In this document: positions 23,461-29,998 of the stretch, in pieces
Layout: each line of letters begins with the position of its first letter
Position numbering within the stretch: the first letter of the stretch is position 1
Source: RGIG5327 sp045612485
GTDB lineage: Bacteria; Verrucomicrobiota; Lentisphaeria; Victivallales; UBA1829
DNA: 29,998 nucleotides
Assembly (NCBI GenBank): GCA_045612485.1
Contig: JAZKZE010000063.1
Location: forward strand, 1 to 29,998
Direction of reading: 5' to 3'
Notes under the pieces: generated by a model
Told to the model about the DNA's origin: nothing
Databases searched by the model: none
What the model saw: the letters and a program-made list of their open reading frames with translations, nothing else
Made by a program: the position numbers and the translations under genes

Positions 23461-24696
23461 ATGTCAAAAGAAGGTTTCAGACTTCTTCAGAGAGAGTGTA
23501 TCAACACCGGTCTTTGCTATGAGTGCGGACTTTGTGCTTCCGTCTGCCCGGAAAAGGCAATCGACCTTAAATTGTTTGCCTGGGGACGCAATCCCGAACT
23601 GGTGAAGGACTGCGGGGAGGGTTCCTGCACAAAATGTTATGATGTATGTGCGGCAAAAGTCGTACCTCTTGCCAAAATGGAAAAGAAATTTTTCGGGCGT
23701 AACAGGAAAATGGATACGGTTGAAAAAGTGGGCGGTGTGTTCCGGTTTGTGGGAACAGGCTGTACCACCGATCCGGAGATCCGCAAGATCGGCGTATCCG
23801 GAGGCGTTGCCACTTCCGTAATGATCTATGCTCTGGAAAAAGGCTATATCGACGGCTGCGTTCTTGCCGGATGGGATCCTGAAAAGCCCTATCTTGCCAA
23901 AGCCTATGTTGCTACAAGCAAAAAAGATGTGATCGCCTGTTCCGGTTCCAAATATCAGCCCCACCCCCAGCTTCTGGGGATCCGGGAAGCCTATGAAATG
24001 GGATTGAAAAATATCGCAGTATCTGCTACCCCCTGTCACGCCCAGAGTCTCCGCAAGATGATGATGAGTGATGATGAAGAGTTGCAGAAAATTTCCTCCA
24101 TCATCAAATTGATCTCCTGCAACTTCTGTGCAGCACACTGGGCTCTTGCCGGTACAAAATGGCTGCTGAAAACCTGGCTGAACATCGAAATGGAAGATGT
24201 GGTGGAAATGAACTACCGTACAGGAGCTTTTCCCGGTACCATGCGGGTAAGGACCAAAGACGGTGTATTGCATGAAAAAGCCTTTGTCCGCAGCGGAGGA
24301 GTGGCGGCTCTGGGAAGATTCACGCCCGAAGAGTGCCGTATTTGTCTGGAAAAGGTTGGTTATGCAGGCGACATCGTTTTCGGCGATACCTGGTGTCATC
24401 CGGCTCTTCCCCCCAACTTTGACCTTTTCCCGCCCACAGAAGAAGATATGCAGAAAGATCCCCGGAAACGGGATGCTGCGGAAAAAGGACTTTCCGCCAT
24501 TGTCGCCCGCAGTGAATTCGGACTCAAACTTCTGGAAGAGTGCCGGGATGCAGGTGTGATCAAAATGTGGGAAAATACTCCTGAAGAAACGGATAAATTC
24601 CTTTCCGGAGTCACCGGGGAAAAACCGGAATGGTACGGTCCCTGGATCGAAGCACGCAAGCACAGAGGTATGCCTGTAAGAGAGTATCTTCTCTGA
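23461..24696 (+). CDS. ferredoxin-fused FrhB-family oxidoreductase
   Basis: 411 residues from ATG 23461 (AAAGGAAAG just upstream). Residues ~13-63 hold two Fe-S sites: C19, C22, C25, C29 in CYECGLCASVCP, a classic 4Fe-4S motif, and C51, C56, C59, C63 in CGEGSCTKCYDVC. The rest matches the FrhB/FpoF flavoprotein family (coenzyme F420 hydrogenase/dehydrogenase beta subunit): CVLAGWDP, ACSGSKYQPHP, SATPCHAQSLRKM, CNFCAAHWA, and CRICLEKVGYAGDIVFGDTW with further Cys. In bacteria without F420 such proteins pass electrons between FAD, Fe-S clusters and a partner. It is cytoplasmic, in the middle of a sugar operon and 16 bp before an FAD oxidoreductase, which suggests a shared reaction. The actual donor and acceptor are unknown. 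Confidence 0.85.
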   Translation: MSKEGFRLLQRECINTGLCYECGLCASVCPEKAIDLKLFAWGRNPELVKDCGEGSCTKCYDVCAAKVVPLAKMEKKFFGRNRKMDTVEKVGGVFRFVGTGCTTDPEIRKIGVSGGVATSVMIYALEKGYIDGCVLAGWDPEKPYLAKAYVATSKKDVIACSGSKYQPHPQLLGIREAYEMGLKNIAVSATPCHAQSLRKMMMSDDEELQKISSIIKLISCNFCAAHWALAGTKWLLKTWLNIEMEDVVEMNYRTGAFPGTMRVRTKDGVLHEKAFVRSGGVAALGRFTPEECRICLEKVGYAGDIVFGDTWCHPALPPNFDLFPPTEEDMQKDPRKRDAAEKGLSAIVARSEFGLKLLEECRDAGVIKMWENTPEETDKFLSGVTGEKPEWYGPWIEARKHRGMPVREYLL

Positions 24697-24712
24697 TATG
24701 AAGGAACAGAAA

Positions 24713-25870
24713 ATGACACAGCAGTATCAATATGATGTGATCGTTGCCGGCGGCGGGATCGCGGGAGTCAATGCCGCAGTCGCCGCCGCAAAAAAAGGGG
24801 CAAAGACGCTTCTTCTGGAAAAAAGCTGCAACCTTGGCGGACTTGCCACAAGCGGGCTTATCAATATCTTTCTTCCGTTGTGTGACGGAAACGGTCATCA
24901 GGTGACATTCGGGCTTACTGAGGAACTTTTGAAGCGTTCCATGATCTATGGACCCGGAAAAGTACCCTCCGACTGGATGGAAAAGAATGATGCTTCCGAA
25001 GTGGAAAGATTACGCTGTGTCTTTTCCCCCGCCTCCATGATCCTTGCTCTGGAAGAGTTTCTTCTGGAAAACAATGTGGAGATCTGGTACGACTCCCTTA
25101 TTACCGGTATGGAAAAAGAGGGAAATCGTATCAAAAGTCTTTATGTTGAAAATACAGATGGAAGAGTGGAAGTAACAGCCAGCGCCTTTGTGGACAGTAC
25201 AGGGACAGCTTTATTGGCTAAACTGGCAAAGGAGGAAGTTTCCTACGGGAAAAATGTCCTTTCTTTGTGGGCTTTGGAGTATGAAGGCTCCTGTCAGTAC
25301 GGACGGGACAGAATGGTTCCGGATGTGAATATGCTTACAAGGGGGAATGCGGAGCGTACATTCATAAATCCTACAGCAAAGGATGTGACTTCCTATATGG
25401 TGGAAACCCGTACGATGATGCGTAAGTTCTATAAGGAACAGTATGCCGGAAGTTCCGACCGCTTCACCAGATGGCCTCTTTTCATTGCCGCCATGCCCCA
25501 GTTCCGGAAAATTGCGGCTCTGAAAGGTAAAGGGGAAATTTCCGACAACATGAACAATACTTATTTTGTCGATTCCATCGGACTTGTTTCCGACTGGAGA
25601 AAAAGCGGTCCTGTATGGGAGATTCCTTTCAGCACACTGGAAGCACCTCATACAGAAAATCTTTTTGCCTCCGGAAGGTGTATATCCTCTGTGGGGGATG
25701 CCTGGGAGATCACAAGATGTATCCCTTCTGCCGGATTGACCGGAGAGGCGGCGGGATATGCTGCTGCTCTCTATAAAGCAGAGGAAAGAAGCCTTCTTTG
25801 CGGAAAAGTCCAGTCCTGTATGGAAGAAAACGGCAATATCCTCCATTGGGAAGAAGCTCTGAAAGCGTAA
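24713..25870 (+). CDS. FAD-dependent oxidoreductase (FAD_oxidored family)
   Basis: 385 residues from ATG 24713, which has AAGGA seven bases upstream; ATG 24698 overlaps that site. The dinucleotide fold is clear at DVIVAGGGIAGVNAAVAAAKKG (Gly13, Gly15, Gly18) and LLLEK, followed by the family's NLGGLATSG. The C-terminal FAD stretch ENLFASGRCISS...AGLTGEAAGYAAALY is complete. This family (Pfam FAD_oxidored) includes many proteins of unknown substrate in PVC bacteria, usually exported; here there is no signal peptide, so it is cytoplasmic. It is tightly packed between the FrhB-like protein and a TIM-barrel-like protein. A partner role, with FrhB receiving its electrons, is inferred from neighbourhood only. 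Confidence 0.88.
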   Translation: MTQQYQYDVIVAGGGIAGVNAAVAAAKKGAKTLLLEKSCNLGGLATSGLINIFLPLCDGNGHQVTFGLTEELLKRSMIYGPGKVPSDWMEKNDASEVERLRCVFSPASMILALEEFLLENNVEIWYDSLITGMEKEGNRIKSLYVENTDGRVEVTASAFVDSTGTALLAKLAKEEVSYGKNVLSLWALEYEGSCQYGRDRMVPDVNMLTRGNAERTFINPTAKDVTSYMVETRTMMRKFYKEQYAGSSDRFTRWPLFIAAMPQFRKIAALKGKGEISDNMNNTYFVDSIGLVSDWRKSGPVWEIPFSTLEAPHTENLFASGRCISSVGDAWEITRCIPSAGLTGEAAGYAAALYKAEERSLLCGKVQSCMEENGNILHWEEALKA

Positions 25871-25880
25871 GAATGAGAAA

Positions 25881-28088
25881 ATGAATACAGAAAAACTTCC
25901 CCTCGGCTCTTTCCCGGCAAGTTTGTCTTTTCCCCATTTTCCGTCAAAATGGCAAGCCGTATTATGGCGTCTTTGGGGACTTGTCCCCTTTGGCCGCCTT
26001 GCCCGGACTCTGGGCATGACGGAAGAAGAATTGAAAAAGGAGGGGGAGAGACTTGGACTTTCCCTTTCTGTTACTGTGGATGGTTCCTGGCTGGAAAAAA
26101 GTTATCTGACCATTATAAGAAGTTTATGGCATCTTCTTTCCTATGGTCAGATTTTAATGATCCTGGACTGGAAACAGGAGAAACTTCTGAAGGTATTTGA
26201 AGAAGAGGATTTTTTCTGGTCGAAACTGGGAAGAATCAAACCCGATACCCATGGGGATACCATCTATATACCCCTTACGGAAGAGGAAAAAAGAAGGATG
26301 GAAAAGATAAAAGCTCTTCTGGAAAAATATTTTCCTTCTGAAGAAAGTTTCCGGCAGGAAAAGATCTTTTCCTTTCTGGATGATTACGGGCGTGATCCCC
26401 TTTTTCTTCCTCCGGAAAAAAGGGATTTGTACGGTTTTTCCTTTAATATCATCCACTCCTATGCCGCCGGTTGCGGGGATGTTTTTCTGGATATTGAAAC
26501 AAAAGATCCTGTGCCGGAAGAGTTGTTGAGTATTTACGCATCACTGGGGATAAAGGGGATCTGGATCCATGCGGTACTGCATAATTTTTATCCTGTGAAA
26601 GGGGCGGAAGAGTATTCGGAAAATTATCAGAAACGCATGGAAAATCTGAAAAAAGTTGCTGCAAAATGTAAAAAATACGGTCTGGAACTTTTTCTCTATT
26701 TCAATGAACCCCGTTCCATGCCTATGGATTTTTATAAAAAATTTCCCCATTGGGGCGGCTGGGCTCTGCCTGACGGAAGTACCATGACAGTGTGTACCAA
26801 CCGTTCAAAGGAGGTACTGCAATATCTGGAAGAGGGGATGGAGTACCTTTTTACACAGGTAAGGGATCTTGGTGGGATCTTCTGTATCACCATGTCGGAA
26901 AATCCTACAAACTGTTTCTATTCCAATCATAAAGAACATTGTCCGTTCTGTAAGGATGTTCCCGGGGAAAAGATCATTGCCGATATATTATGTGCCATGG
27001 AAAAGGGAATGCACAGGGCTTCTCCAAAGGCAAAGATGCTTGCTTATGACTGGGCGTGGCGGCAGGAGAGATCCTCCACAGACAATGTGCCGTTTAAAAA
27101 ATCTGTCCTTGATCTTCTTCCGGAAAATATGATCGCTTCAAGCGTCAGTGAGTGGGGAAAAATGCTTCACACAGGAGGCGTAGAAGTCTATCTCAAAGAT
27201 TACTCCCTTTCCCAGGTGGGGCCCGGGGAAGAGGCGGAAAACTTCTGGAAACACGCAAGAAAGCGGGGAATGGAAACATCCGCGAAGATCCAGATGAACA
27301 ACTCCTGGGAAATTTCCGCAGTCCCTTATATTCCTGTACCTTATCTTGTACAGGAACATTTGCAGAATCTGGATAAAGAAGGGATCAGAGGTTTGATTTT
27401 AAGCTGGACTCTGGGCGGATACCCGGGAGGCAATCTTTCTTTATTGTATGCAACACCTGAAATGATTGCAGAAAGACTTTTTTCAACGCCTCTTCTTGCG
27501 GAAAAAATCTGTAAAGCATGGCGTATTTTCAGTGAATCCTTCCGCAATTTCCCCTTTCACAATGGTTCTGTCCTTTACCGCAGTCCGGTAAATTACGGTC
27601 CCAAAAACCTTCTCTGTATGGAAAAGACTTTTTATACAGCAAGTATGCTTGGCTTTCCCTATGATGATTTGGAAGGCTGGAGAGGTCCTTACCCGGAAGA
27701 AACATTTATCCACCAGTTTGAATTGCTCACAGAAGGCTGGAAAAAAGGATTGGATCTTCTGAAGGAATACCCCCTTCCGGTGACAGAAAAAGAGAAAAAA
27801 GCATATAACGGAATTTGTATTATTGCAGAAACGGTCTATATTCATTTGCGCAGTACATTTTTACAGGCTTCTTTCATACATGAAAGAGATCATGCCTGTG
27901 ATAAAAATATAATGAAAAAATATGTGGAGGAAGAATTGGCTCTTGCCGTAAGGATGCACTTTCTGGCTTCAAGGGATTCCAGACTGGGGTTTGAGGCAAG
28001 CAATCACTATTTCTATACTCTGAATGATTTGAAAGAAAAAGTCATTTCCTGCGCGTATCTGCTGGAAAGACTGGATGAAAATAATTAA
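25881..28088 (+). CDS. cytoplasmic TIM-barrel-like protein with helical N-terminal domain, putative glycosidase
   Basis: 735 residues, no signal peptide. Residues ~20-150 form a helical domain with a DNA-binding-like look (WRLWGLVPFGRLARTLGMTE, IIRSLWHLLSYGQIL, EEEDFFWSKLGRIKP). From memory this arrangement recurs in a conserved group of uncharacterised proteins in Firmicutes and PVC bacteria. Residues ~190-560 read like a barrel: GDVFLDIE, GIKGIWIHAVLHNF, GLELFLYFNEPRS, GIFCITMSENP, KAKMLAYDWAWR, GLILSWTLGGYPGG. The middle holds CPFCK, then a helix and AYDWAW, in the order seen in the DUF4838 proteins (Cys cluster, helix, strand). The C-terminal third is helical. Its place in the operon suggests it acts on sugars; activity is unproven. 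The start has only a weak purine site, so translational coupling with the gene ending at 25870 is likely. Confidence 0.75.
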   Translation: MNTEKLPLGSFPASLSFPHFPSKWQAVLWRLWGLVPFGRLARTLGMTEEELKKEGERLGLSLSVTVDGSWLEKSYLTIIRSLWHLLSYGQILMILDWKQEKLLKVFEEEDFFWSKLGRIKPDTHGDTIYIPLTEEEKRRMEKIKALLEKYFPSEESFRQEKIFSFLDDYGRDPLFLPPEKRDLYGFSFNIIHSYAAGCGDVFLDIETKDPVPEELLSIYASLGIKGIWIHAVLHNFYPVKGAEEYSENYQKRMENLKKVAAKCKKYGLELFLYFNEPRSMPMDFYKKFPHWGGWALPDGSTMTVCTNRSKEVLQYLEEGMEYLFTQVRDLGGIFCITMSENPTNCFYSNHKEHCPFCKDVPGEKIIADILCAMEKGMHRASPKAKMLAYDWAWRQERSSTDNVPFKKSVLDLLPENMIASSVSEWGKMLHTGGVEVYLKDYSLSQVGPGEEAENFWKHARKRGMETSAKIQMNNSWEISAVPYIPVPYLVQEHLQNLDKEGIRGLILSWTLGGYPGGNLSLLYATPEMIAERLFSTPLLAEKICKAWRIFSESFRNFPFHNGSVLYRSPVNYGPKNLLCMEKTFYTASMLGFPYDDLEGWRGPYPEETFIHQFELLTEGWKKGLDLLKEYPLPVTEKEKKAYNGICIIAETVYIHLRSTFLQASFIHERDHACDKNIMKKYVEEELALAVRMHFLASRDSRLGFEASNHYFYTLNDLKEKVISCAYLLERLDENN

Positions 28089-28101
28089 AAAGGAAAAAAT
28101 C

Positions 28102-28620
28102 ATGAAAAAAATTATTGCTTTTCTTTTCGCCGGAACTCTTCTTTTCTCCGGGGTATTTGCTGCGGAAATCAATGTAAATGGTATATTCAAAGGGGCAAAA
28201 GAAGGCGGAAAAAATTCCCCCCGCTGGATATTGCGTACGGATGCAGAAGGAAAAGTGGAATTTGTAAAGGGGGAAAAAGCTCCGTTAGCTCTGAAAGTCG
28301 TCCCCGGCAAAACAAAAATTTCCTGTATCTCCAAAGCAAAAATCAATGCCAAAGCAGGCGATATTCTTACTGTAAGCAGCAACGGCAAAGGAAAAGGGAT
28401 TTTCCAGCTTTCCGCCTATGTTTACGGCAAGGGCGGCAAATATCTTGCCACATTGCAGGGGAAAAAACTTTCCGCAACGGAAAAAAATACTCCTTTTACA
28501 CAGGATTTGAAAGTTGCCGCTTCCGGGGAGATCGCCTATGTGACCGCAGTTATTGTTGTCCAACCCTCTTCGGATATTACCTTTGAAGATGTGAAAGTTA
28601 TACACAACAAGAGTAAATGA
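28102..28620 (+). CDS. small secreted beta-rich protein, probably carbohydrate-binding
   Basis: 172 residues from ATG 28102, with AAAAGG eight bases upstream; the longer in-frame ATG at 28075 would overlap the previous gene. Signal peptide at 1-21 (SGVFAA). The mature ~150 residues are rich in Lys, Gly and short beta strands (FQLSAYVYGKGGKYLATL, GEIAYVTAVIVVQPSS) and end with ITFEDVKVIHNK, the closing strand often seen in jelly-roll carbohydrate-binding modules. There are no catalytic motifs. It is close in style to the C-terminal sandwiches of the two DUF4838 proteins. It is probably an exported glycan-binding helper for the operon's enzymes; I cannot name a family. Confidence 0.7.
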   Translation: MKKIIAFLFAGTLLFSGVFAAEINVNGIFKGAKEGGKNSPRWILRTDAEGKVEFVKGEKAPLALKVVPGKTKISCISKAKINAKAGDILTVSSNGKGKGIFQLSAYVYGKGGKYLATLQGKKLSATEKNTPFTQDLKVAASGEIAYVTAVIVVQPSSDITFEDVKVIHNKSK

Positions 28621-28640
28621 TTTTTACAGGGGGCAGTACC

Positions 28641-29666
28641 ATGAAAAGCCGTTCCTTATTCGGTAAAAAATATCTTTCTATTGAAGAACGCTTACTGGAT
28701 CTGCATGTCGGGCCAATGGATGTCCTTGTAAAAGTACATGCCTGCGGCGTATGCGGTACGGATCTGAATTTCCTCCGGGACTATGAAGAGGAGATGATGC
28801 CGCTGGGGCATGAGATTGCCGGTATCGTTGTGGAAAAAGGAGCATTGGTGACCAATGTAGATATTGGCGACTTTGTAACGGTGGAAGATTGCTCCATGTG
28901 CGGAAACTGTGTTGATTGCAAAAGCGGTCATCCGGAATTATGCAGGAACATGTTTACCCTTAACGGTACACCGGGAATGGGGGAATATTTATCTGTAAAT
29001 TGCGGAAATCTCAATATATATTCCGGGCTTGACCCGGTTCACGCCTGTCTTACTGAACCTCTTGCCGTTGCCATTTCCGCTGTGAATAAGGCTGAGATAC
29101 CGATGAATGGCAGTGTAATGATTTTCGGATGCGGTCCCATTGGTTTATTGACTGCAGCAGTCGCGAGGTTGAATGGGGCTGCTTTCGTGGGGATAACCGG
29201 CAGATCAGCAAAGACTCCCATGAGTAAGGCGCGCTTTGCTCTTGCGGAAAAACTGGGATGTGACCGTGTGATCGCAACAAAGGAAACCGATCTTGTTTCC
29301 GAAGTGAAAAAACATTTCCCCAATGGGGTGGACAGAGTGATCGTTACCTCTCCCCCGGCAAGTATTCCTGCGGCATTTGATCTTATCCGTTTCGGCGGAA
29401 TTATTACGCTTCTTGGGTTGAGTTTTGCCGGGGACGCTGTGATCCCCTTTGATGTGAACCGGGCGATCTTCAACAAGACAACGGTCAATGTCGCTTTTGC
29501 GGAACCTGCAATCAACTTTGCTCTTGCCACAGAGTTGATCAAATCCGGCAGAGTGGATGCTTCTCTCTTCCAGACTCATACCTTTTCTTTTGATAATGCA
29601 GAAGAATTTTTCCGGCAGAATCTGGAAGGCAGTATCCCTGTGATCAAAGGGGTATTTGTGCCGTAA
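28641..29666 (+). CDS. zinc-dependent alcohol/polyol dehydrogenase (MDR superfamily)
   Basis: 341 residues from ATG 28641 (AGGGGG upstream); the in-frame ATG at 28617 overlaps the previous stop. Catalytic zinc ligands are visible: Cys38 in CGVCGTD and His57-Glu58 in LGHEIAG. The structural zinc lobe is complete, CGNCVDCKSGHPELC with Cys87, 90, 93 and 101. The NAD-binding fold shows GCGPIGLLTAAVA. It belongs with sorbitol/threonine-dehydrogenase-like enzymes that oxidise a secondary alcohol of a sugar, polyol or amino alcohol. It is the last gene of the eight-gene operon and is followed directly by a terminator. With the GH95-like enzyme upstream, a fucose- or fucitol-related substrate is possible but unproven. 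Confidence 0.9.
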   Translation: MKSRSLFGKKYLSIEERLLDLHVGPMDVLVKVHACGVCGTDLNFLRDYEEEMMPLGHEIAGIVVEKGALVTNVDIGDFVTVEDCSMCGNCVDCKSGHPELCRNMFTLNGTPGMGEYLSVNCGNLNIYSGLDPVHACLTEPLAVAISAVNKAEIPMNGSVMIFGCGPIGLLTAAVARLNGAAFVGITGRSAKTPMSKARFALAEKLGCDRVIATKETDLVSEVKKHFPNGVDRVIVTSPPASIPAAFDLIRFGGIITLLGLSFAGDAVIPFDVNRAIFNKTTVNVAFAEPAINFALATELIKSGRVDASLFQTHTFSFDNAEEFFRQNLEGSIPVIKGVFVP

Positions 29667-29725
29667 AAAAAGTACGGATAATCAGGTGGGGCTGTTTATC
29701 CGTACCGTTTTGTCTGTTTTTTCTG
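29665..29725. terminator. bidirectional terminator between the dehydrogenase gene and NAD synthetase
   Basis: GTACGGATAA (29672-29681) and TTATCCGTAC (29696-29705) are perfect 10-bp arms around 14 nt. The plus side continues CGTTTTGTCTGTTTTTT; the minus side continues with seven T that overlap the dehydrogenase stop codon. It serves both converging genes. Confidence 0.85.
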
Positions 29726-29731
29726 TATTTT

Positions 29732-29998
29732 TCAATACCACAGTTTTCCGGAAATATCCGAGGGCATTTTCCACTCGTTGGGACCAAGACTTATGTTGTT
29801 GGCATTGACACCTTCCGGGGAGGCACTGCGCTTGAATTGCTGGGTGAAAAAGCGTTTGATAAAAATACCGTAACAGCGTTCCACTTCCTTTTCCTCATAT
29901 TTGCCGTTAAAGACCTTTTTGGCAAGGAACAGGATCTTTTCCTTATCACTTCCCCAATGACAGAAGGCATAAATAAAGAAGTCGTGGATCTCATAGGC
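29732..29998 (-). CDS. nadE: NAD synthetase, C-terminal 88 residues (5' part outside window)
   Basis: Read on the minus strand in from the window edge, the frame that ends at TGA (29734-29732) gives AYEIHDFFIYAFCHWGSDKE at its left, KILFLAKKVF, GIFIKRFFTQQFKRSASPEG and finally NEWKMPSDISGKLWY. This is the C-terminal signature of the long, glutamine-dependent NAD synthetases (family pattern YEixDFFLYxxxRyG, RFFxxQFKRSxxPDGPK, WRMPSDA). It makes NAD from nicotinate adenine dinucleotide in the cytoplasm. The usual DGPKVGSVSLSPRG loop is changed here to EGVNANNISLGPNE. The gene has no start in the window. It converges on the dehydrogenase gene and shares its terminator. Confidence 0.85.
   Translation of the reverse strand, partial: AYEIHDFFIYAFCHWGSDKEKILFLAKKVFNGKYEEKEVERCYGIFIKRFFTQQFKRSASPEGVNANNISLGPNEWKMPSDISGKLWY

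Noticed and set aside
23464..24663. 399-codon open frame opposite the FrhB-like gene
   Set aside because: A shadow frame; the plus strand has eight Fe-S cysteines in the right spacing and complete family motifs.
23461..24696. Taking the FrhB-like protein as evidence for coenzyme F420 use
   Set aside because: The family also contains many bacterial proteins not tied to F420, and no F420 synthesis gene is in the window.
29791..29994. 67-codon open frame on the minus strand near the right edge
   Set aside because: The correct frame is the neighbouring one, which gives the NAD synthetase C-terminus without a start because it runs off the window.
1..29998. Search by eye for CRISPR arrays, tRNA/rRNA, transposases and phage genes
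   Set aside because: No regularly spaced repeats, cloverleaf-like stretches, or recombinase or phage motifs were found; weak elements could be missed without computation.

Overview
This window looks like a chromosomal piece of an anaerobic, polysaccharide-degrading bacterium of the PVC group, most likely Lentisphaerota (Victivallales-like). The assignment is inferred from gene content. There are three pseudopilin-type proteins starting with FTLIELLVVI and ending in an H-X9-DG-like motif, two secreted DUF4838 glycosidase-like proteins, GH95-like, GH63/MGH1-like and GH42-like enzymes, a cytoplasmic neutral-ceramidase-family protein and a ferredoxin-fused FrhB-family oxidoreductase. I see no rRNA, tRNA, CRISPR array, insertion sequence or phage gene.

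Layout. 1-1296 (+): 3' part of a membrane-anchored protein of unknown function. 6190-1366 (-): an operon of LacI regulator, pseudopilin and a 1006-residue DUF4838 protein, behind a promoter carrying a near-perfect 20-bp palindrome with a central CG. 7760-6322 (-): a new 38-codon ORF followed by a GH63/MGH1-like glycosidase. 7897-9369 (+): a WYL regulator and a Bcp peroxiredoxin. 14276-9427 (-): an operon of pseudopilin, a HEAT plus galactose-binding protein and a 1063-residue secreted GH42-like protein. 14627-15709 (+): a Gfo/Idh/MocA dehydrogenase. 18016-15801 (-): an AraC regulator and a ceramidase-family protein with its own strong promoter. 18247-29666 (+): an 11.4-kb run of eight tightly spaced genes (pseudopilin, DUF4838 protein, GH95-like glycosidase, ferredoxin-FrhB protein, FAD oxidoreductase, cytoplasmic TIM-barrel-like protein, small secreted beta protein, zinc alcohol dehydrogenase) closed by a bidirectional terminator. 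29998-29732 (-): the C-terminal end of NAD synthetase, running off the window.

How it may work together. The repeated design is a sugar-utilisation locus that places one pseudopilin gene beside one or two large exported carbohydrate-active proteins, next to its own one-component regulator (LacI, AraC or WYL). In the long operon, exported proteins would handle a glycan outside the cytoplasm, cytoplasmic glycosidases would finish it, and a redox set (FAD protein, Fe-S/FrhB protein, zinc dehydrogenase) would oxidise the sugar product. The pseudopilin pairing, the absence of the usual Gly before the pilin cleavage site in all three, and the redox trio inside a glycosidase operon are the most unusual points.
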